Assembly (NCBI RefSeq): GCF_001455205.1
Contig: NZ_CP013341.1
Location: 2,232,001-2,296,000, forward strand
DNA length: 64,000 nt
Source of the DNA: Nitrosomonas ureae
GTDB lineage: Bacteria; Pseudomonadota; Gammaproteobacteria; Burkholderiales; Nitrosomonadaceae
Reading direction: 5' to 3'
This document shows, one piece after another, positions 24,355 through 33,365 of this stretch. A program made the translations under genes and the position numbers. The notes under the pieces were generated by a model. The model was not told where the DNA came from, did no database searches, and saw only the letters and a program-made list of their open reading frames with translations. Within the stretch, counting starts at the first letter, position 1; each line of letters starts with the position of its first letter.

Positions 24355-25675
24355 CAGTAGTGTCCGGCAATTTACCCAAGATGATTGTATAACAGATTGA
24401 TCTGTAGAATGAAATGGTATGTTTGGGGGTGTCACCGATTTGAAAGTGAATTTTTTGCGAAACTGGAGGTTTCCCTACGTGGCTTCTTATCATGCATTCA
24501 GGCAAATTGGTATTCGCACAACTCATGGATTACTTGCCCCTTCACACATTCCGCCGCTGTGTACAGCGTTACCCTTCCAAATATCCCACCAAGACTCTTT
24601 CGCATCTCGATCAATTTCTTTGCATGGCTTTCGCGCAGCTGACTTACCGCGAGAGTCTGCGCGACATCGAAACCTGTCTGCGCGCTCACCAAGCTAAGCT
24701 TTATCACTTGGGCATACGAGGCAACATCGCCAAGAGTACGTTGGCCGATGCCAACGAGCAGCGCGATTGTCGCATCTACATGGATTTCGCGATGAGCTTG
24801 ATCCAGATCGCCAGAAAGCTTTACTCCAGCGATAGCTTAGCGGTGGAGTTGGAACAGACAGTCTATGCACTCGATACCACGACCATCGATCTGTGTTTGA
24901 GCGTCTTTCCATGGGCGCGCTTTCGTCAGACCAAAGCTGCCGTCAAGATGCATACACTGCTTGATCTACGCGGCAACATTCCAACGTTCATCCATATCAG
25001 CGACGGCAAGATGCACGAAGTCAATGTGCTCGATTTCCTGATCCCCGAAGCTGGCAGCTTTTACATCATGGATCGGGGCTTTACCGACTTTGCTCGCTGG
25101 TTCACTATGCATCAAGCACAAGCATTTTTTGTAACGCGCGCTAAATCCAGTCTCCTTTTTCGCCGTGTCTACTCTCACTCAGTGGACAAATCCACGGGAC
25201 TGCGATGCGATCAGACCATTGCATTGACCGCTACGAAGGCCAGCAAGGATTACCCGCAGCACCTACGACGTATTAAGTTCTATGATGCCGAACACGACAA
25301 GCATCTGGTATTTCTAACCAACAACTTCGATTTACCTGCACTGACCATCGCTCAGCTTTATCGTTGTCGCTGGCAGATCGAACTATTCTTCAAGTGGATC
25401 AAACAACATCTTCGTATCAAGCAATTCTACGGAACCACTGAAAACGCAGTCAAGACACAGATATGGATTGCCATCTCGGTTTATGTCTTGGTTGCCATCG
25501 TAAAAAAGCGACTCAATACCGAGACTTCACTTTACACAATCCTACAAATCCTGAGCCTAACTCTTTTCGAGAAAACTAACCTAGATCAATTACTTAAAAA
25601 TACTGAGATGCAAATGATCACTCACCATAACAACAACCAACTGAATCTATTCAACTAAATTGCCGGACACTACTG
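24355..25675 (+). mobile_element. Complete IS4-family insertion sequence
   Basis: The 1,321-base element has perfect terminal inverted repeats of 20 bases beginning CAGTAGTGTCCGG. A 9-bp direct repeat, ATCCGAGAT, flanks it (24346-24354 and 25676-25684), a clean target duplication. One intact transposase gene fills it. Perfect ends and duplication indicate a recent insertion. The target appears to be a short relic reading frame that reads AFKITYIVGDEVDLRDE after the right end. Confidence 0.94.
24492..25658 (+). CDS. IS4-family transposase
   Basis: This 388-residue DDE transposase is intact. First Asp lies in YALDTTTIDLCLSVF, second Asp in YIMDRGFTDFARW, and the Glu-containing YREK-type motif is YRCRWQIELFFKWIKQH. 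An N-terminal DUF4372-like segment (PLHTFRRCVQRY) precedes the core, as in a common IS4 subgroup. It ends 17 bases before the right terminus. Confidence 0.94.
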   Translation: MHSGKLVFAQLMDYLPLHTFRRCVQRYPSKYPTKTLSHLDQFLCMAFAQLTYRESLRDIETCLRAHQAKLYHLGIRGNIAKSTLADANEQRDCRIYMDFAMSLIQIARKLYSSDSLAVELEQTVYALDTTTIDLCLSVFPWARFRQTKAAVKMHTLLDLRGNIPTFIHISDGKMHEVNVLDFLIPEAGSFYIMDRGFTDFARWFTMHQAQAFFVTRAKSSLLFRRVYSHSVDKSTGLRCDQTIALTATKASKDYPQHLRRIKFYDAEHDKHLVFLTNNFDLPALTIAQLYRCRWQIELFFKWIKQHLRIKQFYGTTENAVKTQIWIAISVYVLVAIVKKRLNTETSLYTILQILSLTLFEKTNLDQLLKNTEMQMITHHNNNQLNLFN

Positions 25676-25684
25676 ATCCGAGAT

Positions 25685-26325
25685 AAAAAAAGCATTCAAA
25701 ATTACCTATATCGTAGGGGATGAGGTCGATCTGCGCGACGAATCGAATTAATAATCTAAAATTTTGGGATTAGAGCGTTAAATCCTCAAATCCGCAGTGC
25801 CAAATAAAGCGAAAAATAGTGCAAAATTGTGCGATTGGTTGCACCTAGTGGCGGGTTTTTTTACTGCGTCTTATATCTGTCTATTGTAACCCCGGCGTAA
25901 CCCCATAAATAAAAAAGAGATTAGTCTTTTGAACTAACCCTCTGATTTATTTGGTAGGCCGTGCGCGATTCGAACGCGCGACCAACGGATTGTAATGTAT
26001 TGTAACTAACTGTTTTTATTAATATTGCACTTGCTTGTGCTCGCCAATAATCGTCAGATTTGTCATTTTATATTTGAGATTAGATAGAAAATCATGCTCT
26101 GGTTTGAATTAACCTGCCTTAACAGTCTGGCATAGCCAGTCTGTCATCAGTACTACACAATAGCGAAGCTGTTGTGTCTGTGTGAGTAGTACAGGAACCA
26201 TAAAATCCTGCCGTAATGAACATGCTGATTCATTTTTTTATGAATGTTTCTTTTTGAAAAAAATCTTGGAGAGATATGCCCTTGATTGCTTATGAATTAA
26301 TCATGTTGAGGATTAACACATAGCT
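25685..26325. other. Intergenic region containing an attachment-site candidate
   Basis: No protein gene is supported in these 640 bases apart from the short relic beside the IS4 element. The notable content is the tRNA fragment at 25952-25991, listed separately. An imperfect GATTAGT/ACTAACC hairpin lies just left of it (about 25918-25942). Confidence 0.6.
25952..25991 (-). other. 3' tRNA fragment (tRNA-Lys-like), probable att site
   Basis: Read on the minus strand, this block contains a perfect T-arm (stem GCGCG, loop TTCGAAT, stem CGCGC), an acceptor 3' strand ACGGCCT, and an encoded ACCA end. The piece before it, AATCCGTTGGTCG, resembles the anticodon-stem side and variable region of tRNA-Lys. 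The remaining 5' part is absent, since the sequence changes at 25992. Such truncated 3' ends are left by tyrosine-integrase islands at tRNA genes. The Lys identity is inferred. Confidence 0.75.
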
Positions 26326-26949
26326 ATGAGATTTACTATTTTGTTGTTTTTGTTATTAGTTCCGAGAATCGCATTTGCTGAAAACTTATTGGTGAATAGC
26401 AATAAGTTATTTAATTTTGCCGAAAAATCTTATCCAGAGCTTTTTAGTCCTGCTAGCACAGCAACTTTTAATTTAGATAATTATTTGGTGCGGTACTATC
26501 CCAATACAGGCAACTATCTTGGAACTCTTGGGGAAGATATCTATGTTTATGGTGATGTTTTCAATGGCCTTTTAAAAGCCGGAGTAATTTCGAATTTTAT
26601 AGAATTAGAGCCTGATAGCGATGAATTATTAGCTCAATTATTTGGAGGTGGGCAGAGTAATGTACAAGTTTATGGATCAGGTGTTGTGACTTCCATTTTA
26701 TCGGATGATCTTGACGGTAGCCGTCATCAAAGATTTATCATTGAGTTAAAATCAAAGCAAACGCTACTGATCGCTCACAATATAGATTTAGCACCAAGAG
26801 TTGATGGATTATCTTTAAATGATCAAATTGAATTTTTTGGGGAATATGAATGGAATGATAAAGGTGGAGTCATTCATTGGACACATGATGATCCTGAAGA
26901 AATTCATGTAAATGGCTGGATATTTCATAATAATGTTATTTATCAGTGA
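26326..26949 (+). CDS. Secreted DUF3465-domain protein
   Basis: This 207-residue protein has a signal peptide (cleavage after RIAFA, residue 18). The N-terminal module has FNFAEKSYPELFSPA and YYPNTGNYLGTLGEDIYVYG (about 26-85), a motif seen in many secreted proteobacterial proteins. The C-terminal half is DUF3465: GSGVVTSILSDDLDGSRHQR, LIAHNIDLAPR and GGVIHWTHDDP. It is probably periplasmic and of unknown function; the DUF resembles OB-fold nuclease-associated modules only loosely. It lies next to the att-site fragment and may belong to an island. Confidence 0.8.
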   Translation: MRFTILLFLLLVPRIAFAENLLVNSNKLFNFAEKSYPELFSPASTATFNLDNYLVRYYPNTGNYLGTLGEDIYVYGDVFNGLLKAGVISNFIELEPDSDELLAQLFGGGQSNVQVYGSGVVTSILSDDLDGSRHQRFIIELKSKQTLLIAHNIDLAPRVDGLSLNDQIEFFGEYEWNDKGGVIHWTHDDPEEIHVNGWIFHNNVIYQ

Positions 26950-27480
26950 TTTCGTATCGTAAGATACTCTTGAATTTTGATTTGTATTGACCTACTGATT
27001 ACGAAACGTTACTTGAAATTTTTAATATATAAAAACCAATAACTTGCAATGCTTGCCAAGCACAAAAACAGTCTCAAACAAATATAAATAGTATCACTTA
27101 CATCGTAGATTGGCACAAATTTGATACAATTTAATTTTGTGTTGTCTTTTGATTTCTTGACTATAAATCGAAACTAAAAGCATTATTGAAAATGACTTAT
27201 AGAATTCATTATTTATTGATAACCAATTGATTATGTGGTTTTCAGGCAATTTAAAAGCCATTTATTATCAGGGTACTGAAAACTGTGCAGAGGCATATAA
27301 AATATAGATGCATCTGTAAACTTCTGTCACTCCCTATTTTTTAGAGCCTTATTCTTTTGTTTGTACGAAACATCGTGTCGTTGCATCTAAGCATATTTGT
27401 GCATCTTCAGGTTTTCCTAGTATTTAGAGGCAGTTATTTTTATTAAAAAGCGCTTGAGCAACCTGTATCTTCAACCCTAA
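26950..27480. other. Intergenic DNA, no gene seen
   Basis: AT-rich sequence between the DUF3465 gene and the TPR-like relic. I found no supported frame, RNA, operator or terminator. Confidence 0.5.
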
Positions 27481-27766
27481 TTAACTGCTAGTGCTAAATC
27501 TTTGTATAAGATTGTCATAGCATTTAATTTCATCTTCATAATCTTTTAGCCAATGGTTCGCGCAACTTTGGTTGAAAAGCGCTTTTGCAATCATTATTTG
27601 CTGTGCTAATTCTTGACTATTCCCGAATCGTTTTACAAGATTGTCATAGCGATTTAATCGCGTCTGGGTAATTTCCCATCTGGTCGAGTATGAAACCTTT
27701 ACTGAACAGTGCATTGGCAACGTGTGCAAGTATAGAAATTTCTTCAGAGTCTTTAAATTCATTTAT
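27481..27766 (-). pseudogene. Truncated, frameshifted TPR-type protein, C-terminal piece
   Basis: The minus strand encodes TPR-like repeats (ALFSKGFILDQMGNYPDAIK, then YDNLVKRFGNSQEL, and later CYDNLIQRF), but in two frames, with a break near 27665 after DAIKS. The 5' end runs straight into IS5 copy 2, so the N-terminal part is gone. The gene was cut by the IS or by rearrangement at it. Confidence 0.65.
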
Positions 27767-29047
27767 AAGATTCCTGCACAACCTCGCCTGGCAGTGCAAT
27801 AACCAACTAAAATAGAGGGGGTTAAAAGACAGCTGGAGCAAAAGATGCAGATGAGTTTTGGAACACTGGAATTAGCAGAGCGATTGAAGCGAGAAAATGT
27901 TCTGGTGAAGATTGATGCCCTAATTGAGTGGGAGGACTTACGTCCGAAACTTACGGGTTTATACAAGCGCGAGTTATCGCATGGTGGAGGCCAAGAGCCG
28001 TTTGATGGGTTGTTGATGTTCAAAGCGATCCTGCTAGGTCAGTGGCATAGTTTATCGGACGCTGCGTTGGAGCAAGCACTGTGTGTACGCATTGATTTTA
28101 TGCAATTTTGCGGACTGTCCTTATCGGATGCGATACCGGACGAAACCACTTTGTGCCGGTTCCGTAACCGGCTAATAACCAACGACCGGCTAGATGATCT
28201 GCTGGCCACTATTAATGAACAGCTTCAATCCCACGGATTGATGATCAAGGGTGCGACAGGAGCGGTCATTGATGCCACGCTGATTGAGTCAGCGGCACGC
28301 CCTAAAAAGACCATCACACTGGAGGTGGATGCCGAAGAAGGTAAGGTTGTTCAGTTTGAAGATGGCAGTCAACCTGGAATCAACTGTATCGAAGAACAAA
28401 GCGCGGATCCGGATGCGACCTGGCTGAAGAAAGGCAGGAAGTCGCAGTTTGGCTACCGCAGTTACCTGGTGGTGGACGCACAAGACGGCTATGTGCGCGG
28501 GGTTCACACCGCCCCTGCCAACCAGAGCGAAATGATGCATTTCGAAGCCGCTATCGATGGTGCGCATATCGAGGCGAATCGGGTGTATGCCGACAAGGGA
28601 TCCGCCAGCAATGCCAATCGGCAATTTCTAAGAAAGCAAAAGATCAAGAGCGCAATCATGCATCGCGCGTACAAGAATAAACCCCTCTCGTCACGCCAGA
28701 AGCTGGCGAATCAATTGATCAGTAAAAAACGCTATATTGTCGAACAGTGTTTCGGCACAATCAAACGCTTATTCAGAATGGGACGCGCCAGCTACTTCGG
28801 TACGACGAAAGTCAACGCCCAAGTCATACTGAAAAGTATCTGCATGAATCTAAAGAAAGCAGCCAACAAAATCTTCGTAGACCAACCATTAAGGGGAGCG
28901 ATCCGTCCAAATATTACATAAAAGGGGAAAAATTCACCTAAAAAAAGGAAAAAACTTCACTTTCTATTAAAGTGACGTGCAACAAGTGTCACTTGGAAAA
29001 TTTTCTCTGTCGCTACAGCAAAATTCTTGCGGTTGTGCAGAGGTCTT
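27767..29047 (+). mobile_element. IS5-family element, copy 2
   Basis: This 1,281-base element has the same terminal repeats and gene as copy 1. Its flanks do not match (left ATTTAT, right ACAAAG), so there is no target duplication. The left flank is a TPR relic, while the right flank is the interior of an IS30 transposase gene. This indicates recombination or deletion between IS copies after insertion. Confidence 0.88.
27845..28921 (+). CDS. IS5-family transposase (copy 2)
   Basis: This 358-residue DDE transposase is intact, with the same catalytic motifs as copy 1 (VIDATLIESA, YADKGSASN, VEQCFGTIKRLF). It carries about six conservative changes, including FMQF for FLQF and KKGRKS for KKGKKS. 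The upstream codon is CTG here, so the conserved ATG is the start. Confidence 0.94.
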   Translation: MQMSFGTLELAERLKRENVLVKIDALIEWEDLRPKLTGLYKRELSHGGGQEPFDGLLMFKAILLGQWHSLSDAALEQALCVRIDFMQFCGLSLSDAIPDETTLCRFRNRLITNDRLDDLLATINEQLQSHGLMIKGATGAVIDATLIESAARPKKTITLEVDAEEGKVVQFEDGSQPGINCIEEQSADPDATWLKKGRKSQFGYRSYLVVDAQDGYVRGVHTAPANQSEMMHFEAAIDGAHIEANRVYADKGSASNANRQFLRKQKIKSAIMHRAYKNKPLSSRQKLANQLISKKRYIVEQCFGTIKRLFRMGRASYFGTTKVNAQVILKSICMNLKKAANKIFVDQPLRGAIRPNIT

Positions 29048-29647
29048 ACAAAGCGAGATCGCCACCGTCATCGACCGAAGCGTATCAACTATCAGCCGGG
29101 AGTTGGTCCGTAACTGCGGGGCGCGTGGCTATCGCCCCAAACAAGCGCATAACAAAGCAATCGAGCGGAAAGCCATCAATGCGCGGGCGATAGACGATGT
29201 AACCTGGCAGTTTGCGCAAGAGAAACTCATGCTGCAATGGAGCCCAGACCAGATCAGCAACTATGCGGGCATCAGCATTGAGACGGTGTACCAGAGGGTT
29301 TATGCCGACAAACGAAACGGCGGCATTCTTTGGAAGAATCTGCGCTGTCAGAAGCAGCGCCGGAAGCGTTATGGCAAGACAGATCGGCGCGGCATCATCC
29401 CCAACCGCCAATCCATTGAGCAACGTCCGGCTATTGTCGATGCTAGAAGTCGTGTCGGCGGCTGGGAGGCAGATACCATCATCGGCAAGAACCACCGGCA
29501 GGCCATCGTCAGCCTGGTCGAGCGAAAGACGGGATACACGCTGATTCGCAAGGTGGAGCGGAAGACCACCGAGGCAGTGATAAAAGCAACCACTCGCCTG
29601 CTCAAGCCACACCGAAGACGGGTGCATACGATTACTTCCGACAACGG

Positions 29648-30778
29648 ACTACCTGCGGAGTCAACTGATATTTACCTCAAAAATATCCCTGGCACCTGTA
29701 CCGTGCCTAACAATAAATCTCGACCAAGCGCTGCTTGTACCTAAATTAAAGGGTGCTCACCATAGTATACAAGGGTCCATTGTATTGGCCCGACAAGACT
29801 TAACACAGCAGTTTAATCAGCGAGATAATCGGTCCAACCCCGGGAAGCGTGCGTAATCGCTGATAATCAGTCCGCTGAGATAGCATAGACTCTGCCATTT
29901 TTTCTAGTTCATTACGCTGAATTGAAAGCTCAAGGTAACGTGGCAATTGCAACTTAAAAGTCGTGATACCCAATCCTTTTAAAGCAACGGGCAAACCTAT
30001 TGAATGAGCTGCGATCTCGTAAACTTCTTCAAGAAATCGTTGTTTGCAGACCTTCCGTCCAACGATATCCCATGCTCGCTTTACAAAAGTCGCTTTTTTA
30101 TAACGTAGGATAGAAGTCGGAGTGGGAAACTTTAGTAATAACCTGCAAAACCACTCGGCACGCGTACTGTGCAGATAGCGCTCCATCTCAGGAAAATACA
30201 ACGTGAGATAATGATTGAGCAAGCTATGTTGTATCCGGGTTCTGCTGAGGGAAATCTGATGATAGATATTTGATAGTTCTTGTATATCCATTGTGCTTTC
30301 AACCAATGGATCATAAAACGGGCGAACCATGCCTTGTTGCATTAGATATAAAATTAACCGTGCATCTTTGCGATCGTGTTTATCCCAGGTTTTGAATAGC
30401 ATCTCTCGAGCCCGTGCCACAGACAATGAAGAAGCTAACATGCACTGAGCTCCCTGATGTTTAAACCAGAAAGCAACATTGCGGTGGTAATCGGCAGTAG
30501 GTTCAAAACCAATTGTAATTTCCGCTGGCAACGCATGGGTTGCTTTCAATGATTGTTGATAGCCCTCTAACGTGTTCGGGATTCTGATGACTTTTTAATG
30601 TCCTGAAGGCCATAAAATCAGTGCATCATGGTTTTGTTTAGCAATATCGATACCCACGAGAATAGAATCCGGATTGATATGAGTAGAGTCAGTCATATTG
30701 ATGTCCTCACAGTTTGTTGATAGGTATCAAATATTCTGAGGTATAGCGCTGACTCTTTCATTACTCCGAATGTACTAC
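29648..30778 (-). mobile_element. IS110-like element inserted in the IS30 gene
   Basis: A 1.1-kb block interrupts the IS30 gene within the codons for SDNG-REF. It carries a degraded IS110-type transposase on the minus strand. The block begins ACTACCTGCGG and ends TGTACTAC, with GG shared by both sides of the target. IS110 elements typically lack inverted repeats and long duplications, consistent with this. The right-hand (3') portion of the transposase gene is missing, so it is not a complete element. Confidence 0.72.
29800..30696 (-). pseudogene. IS110-family transposase with an in-frame stop and truncated C-terminus
   Basis: Translation from the ATG at 30696 gives an N-terminal DEDD domain (PDSILVGIDIAKQNHDALIL) that meets a TAA at 30595-30597. 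The same frame then resumes (KVIRIPNTLEGYQQSLKATH) and runs to 29800. Catalytic acidic residues are visible: D in GIDIAK, E in GFEPTADYH, and two Asp in DKHDRKDARLI. The C-terminal domain stops just after LPGVGPIISLIKLLC, where most IS110 proteins continue about 60-100 residues with the conserved Ser. It is inactive unless stop readthrough occurs. Confidence 0.82.
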
Positions 30779-31150
30779 GGGCGGGAATTCGCCGGATTTG
30801 ATGAGATCAGCAAACAACTGGATGCGGACTTCTATTTCGCCCACCCTTACGCTTCATGAGAACGAGGGACGAACGAGAATACTAATGGACTGATTCGGCA
30901 GTACTTCCCCAAAAACAGGGACTTCACCACTATTACACAACAGGAAATGGATACAGCAATGGAAAGATTGAACAATCGACCTAGAAAACGGCTTGGATAC
31001 CAAACACCTAATCAGGTATTCTTCAAATCAGGCGTTGCACTTCATATTTGAATCGGCAGATTAATTTACTCTGCCATATGTTGAATAATAATTTCATATC
31101 TGTGACTTAATTGGATTAAGCTAACGTATTGTGTATAGGAGAGTAAAAAT

Positions 31151-31345
31151 ATGACGACAAAATATTTATTTCTAGCCGGACTATTTTCGATTTCGATGCT
31201 GGCTGCATGTAATGAACCTAAAAGAACGCCCGACGGGCATCTGATGGATAGACCGAAAATGTCGGCTTATGGACCGGATGATGTTACAAAACATGATACA
31301 GATGCTTCTGATACGGATGGTAAATCAGCTAAAGACAAACCGTGA
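31151..31345 (+). CDS. Small lipoprotein with an acidic polar tail
   Basis: This 64-residue protein has a signal peptide with lipobox LAAC (Cys20), and a polar mature part rich in Asp and Lys (KHDTDASDTDGKSAKDKP). AGGAGAG precedes the ATG. It is the first gene right of the IS cluster and converges with the ABC-transporter operon. No family is recognised. Confidence 0.72.
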   Translation: MTTKYLFLAGLFSISMLAACNEPKRTPDGHLMDRPKMSAYGPDDVTKHDTDASDTDGKSAKDKP

Positions 31346-31490
31346 TTTTTAGAATAATTAACAACTGGATCGAATTAAGTCAGATTCAATTTCGCTGGCG
31401 GGTAAGTCGGAATGGTGGGTGGGTTGATAGCAAGCTTGGGATGATGGTTCGCCAGCGAACAAAAGATAAAATAGAACGTGTTCATTAAAG

Positions 31491-32693
31491 TTATTTCTTC
31501 CCCAGTGCATTAACTGCATCCAATTTAGCTGCTTTACTGGCAGGCGCTATACTGGCTAGAACTCCGGTTGTTAATGCGACCATAATCCCTGCGATAGTTG
31601 CCCATGCCGGCGGCCAGGCGGGAAGCTGCGGCAATGCCAGACGTAGCATCAAGCTGCCGAATTGGCCTAACAGAAACCCTAAAATAGCGCCTACCACCGA
31701 CAACAAAATCGCTTCGGCAAAGAACAGGCGGCGGATATCGGCGGATGTTGCCCCGATGGCTTTCAGCAGGCCGATCTCTGCAGTGCGTTGGCTGACCGCG
31801 ACCAGCATGACATTCATCACTAAAATACCGGCAACAACCAGACTAATCGCGGCGATCCCCGCTACCGCCATAGTCAATGCTTGCAAAATGCGGTCAAAGG
31901 TCGAGAGAATGGCATCTTGCGTAATTACGGTAATATCTTCTTCTCCGTCATGACTCTGTTTCATGGTCGCTAGTATTGCTTGTTTTGCGGGTTCGATTTC
32001 ACTATGGCTCTTGGCTTCAATCAGGATACGGAATAGTGAAGTCGTATTGAACATGGTTTGTGCATAGTCAATTGGAATAATGACAATTTCATCGGTATTG
32101 AATCCCATAGTTTCACCTTGCGACATCAGAACACCGGAGACCAGAAATCGACTGTCACCTAATCGAATGCGCTGTCCGACAGCTTGCGTGCGAGGAAAAA
32201 ATTCCTTGGCTATTTTTGCACCCAGAACAATTTGGGCATTACTCTCAGTGCCCTGTACCATGAAACTTCCTTGCGCTAGTTTCATATGCCGGATGGGTAT
32301 CAGATTGGCGTTACTGCCGAGTACGGTCACAGCGCGTAAGCGATTGGCAGCAGATAGCTCTGCTTCACCAACATTGAGCGGTGCATAACGCCGTACTTGC
32401 GGCAAACGGCCGATCAATTGCGCATCCTTTAGGGTAAGGTCGCGCGGTGTTTGACCTAACACTGCACCCAGGAACGAACCCGATGTTTCCGCCCGTCCGG
32501 GTAACACCACCAGCAGATTGGTGCCGATGGAAGAGAACTGATTGATTACATAATTTCTTGCGCCATCACCCAAGGCTGTCAATATTACTACCGCAGCTAC
32601 CCCCAAAGCCATCGCGAATACGATCAGAAATGAGCGGAGACGATAGCTCAATACTGTTTTAAACGAGGTTTGTAATGTGTCAACCAGCGTCAT
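31491..32693 (-). CDS. MacB/FtsX-type ABC transporter permease
   Basis: This 400-residue permease has an N-terminal membrane helix (about 22-42), a large periplasmic MacB_PCD domain (about 50-240), and three C-terminal helices of the FtsX core (about 275-385, with AEIGLLKAIGATSADIRRLF before one). It belongs to the MacB-type mechanotransmission ABC exporters, which drive efflux of peptides, lipoproteins or antibiotics. Its start overlaps the end of the ATPase gene by 14 bases. It is the third gene of a membrane-fusion protein, ATPase, permease operon. Unlike MacB, the ATPase is a separate protein. Confidence 0.9.
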   Translation of the reverse strand: MTLVDTLQTSFKTVLSYRLRSFLIVFAMALGVAAVVILTALGDGARNYVINQFSSIGTNLLVVLPGRAETSGSFLGAVLGQTPRDLTLKDAQLIGRLPQVRRYAPLNVGEAELSAANRLRAVTVLGSNANLIPIRHMKLAQGSFMVQGTESNAQIVLGAKIAKEFFPRTQAVGQRIRLGDSRFLVSGVLMSQGETMGFNTDEIVIIPIDYAQTMFNTTSLFRILIEAKSHSEIEPAKQAILATMKQSHDGEEDITVITQDAILSTFDRILQALTMAVAGIAAISLVVAGILVMNVMLVAVSQRTAEIGLLKAIGATSADIRRLFFAEAILLSVVGAILGFLLGQFGSLMLRLALPQLPAWPPAWATIAGIMVALTTGVLASIAPASKAAKLDAVNALGKK

Positions 32694-33363
32694 CGGTTTG
32701 ATCCGTTAAAATTTTTCCATCTCGCATGCCGATCTGACGATGCGCACGTGCGCCTAATTCCCGGTCGTGTGTGACGACAATCAACGTGGTCCCCTGATGA
32801 TGCAAATTCTCCAACAAGGTCATTACTTCCGCACCGATCTGATGGTCCAGGTTCCCGGTAGGCTCATCCGCCAGGATGACGCTGGGTTGCATGATGGTTG
32901 CACGCGCAATCGCCACGCGCTGGCGCTGGCCACCGGAAAGCTCTGCCGGTCGGTGTTGCGCGCGCTGTTTCAATTCGAAAGCCTGCAACGCCTCATTGAC
33001 GCGTATTTGCCGTTGCTCAGAGGGTATGCCGCTGAGCGTTAACGGCAGTTCGATATTTTCTGCGGCGGTCAAGCGCGGAACAAGATGGAACGATTGAAAA
33101 ACAAAGCCGATTCTTTCACGGCGGATTTGTGCCTGCTCAGTTTCTGATAAATCGGTGACCTGTTTTTCATCCAGTTCATAACATCCGCTATCGGGCTTGT
33201 CGAGCAAGCCGAGAATGTTCAGCAACGTGGATTTTCCCGAGCCGGAAGGCCCCATAATCGAAACGTACTCTCCTGAAGCGATCTGCAGATTGATGTCATT
33301 CAATGCATAAACCGTTTGATCACCCATATAAAATGTACGTGTTATAGCAGTCAGGCGAATCAT
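32680..33363 (-). CDS. ABC transporter ATP-binding protein, LolD/MacB type
   Basis: This 227-residue ATPase has all canonical motifs: Walker A GPSGSGKST (about 39-47), the signature LSGGQRQRVAIARA (about 141), Walker B VILADEPTGNLD (about 160-171) and the H-loop VVTHDREL. LLDKPDSG marks the LolD/MacB subgroup. It energises the adjacent FtsX-type permease. Its stop codon lies within the permease gene and its start is 2 bases after the membrane-fusion gene ends, so the three are tightly coupled. Confidence 0.95.
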   Translation of the reverse strand: MIRLTAITRTFYMGDQTVYALNDINLQIASGEYVSIMGPSGSGKSTLLNILGLLDKPDSGCYELDEKQVTDLSETEQAQIRRERIGFVFQSFHLVPRLTAAENIELPLTLSGIPSEQRQIRVNEALQAFELKQRAQHRPAELSGGQRQRVAIARATIMQPSVILADEPTGNLDHQIGAEVMTLLENLHHQGTTLIVVTHDRELGARAHRQIGMRDGKILTDQTDDAG

Positions 33364-33365
33364 GA

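Larger units (their letters stand above)
29048..31051 (+). pseudogene. IS30-family transposase, cut at its 5' end and split by an insertion
   Basis: The first part (29048-29647) begins in mid-helix with QSEIATVIDRSVSTISRELV and runs through WEADTIIGKNHRQAIVSLVE to ITSDNG, in the DDE core. It stops exactly there. The second part resumes at 30779 with GREFAGFDEISKQLDADFYF and ends ENTNGLIRQYFPKN...FFKSGVALHI at 31051. The two join perfectly if 29648-30778 is removed. TGA replaces the expected Trp codon in PYASWERG. The first 30-40 codons are missing at the IS5 junction. It cannot make an active transposase. Confidence 0.88.

Noticed and set aside
25952..25991. Block considered as a functional tRNA gene
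   Set aside because: Only the 3' half is present; the anticodon loop, D-arm and 5' acceptor strand are missing.
29085..29627. 180-codon minus-strand frame over the IS30 transposase
   Set aside because: It is antisense to an unmistakable transposase sequence, with composition expected from the complementary strand.
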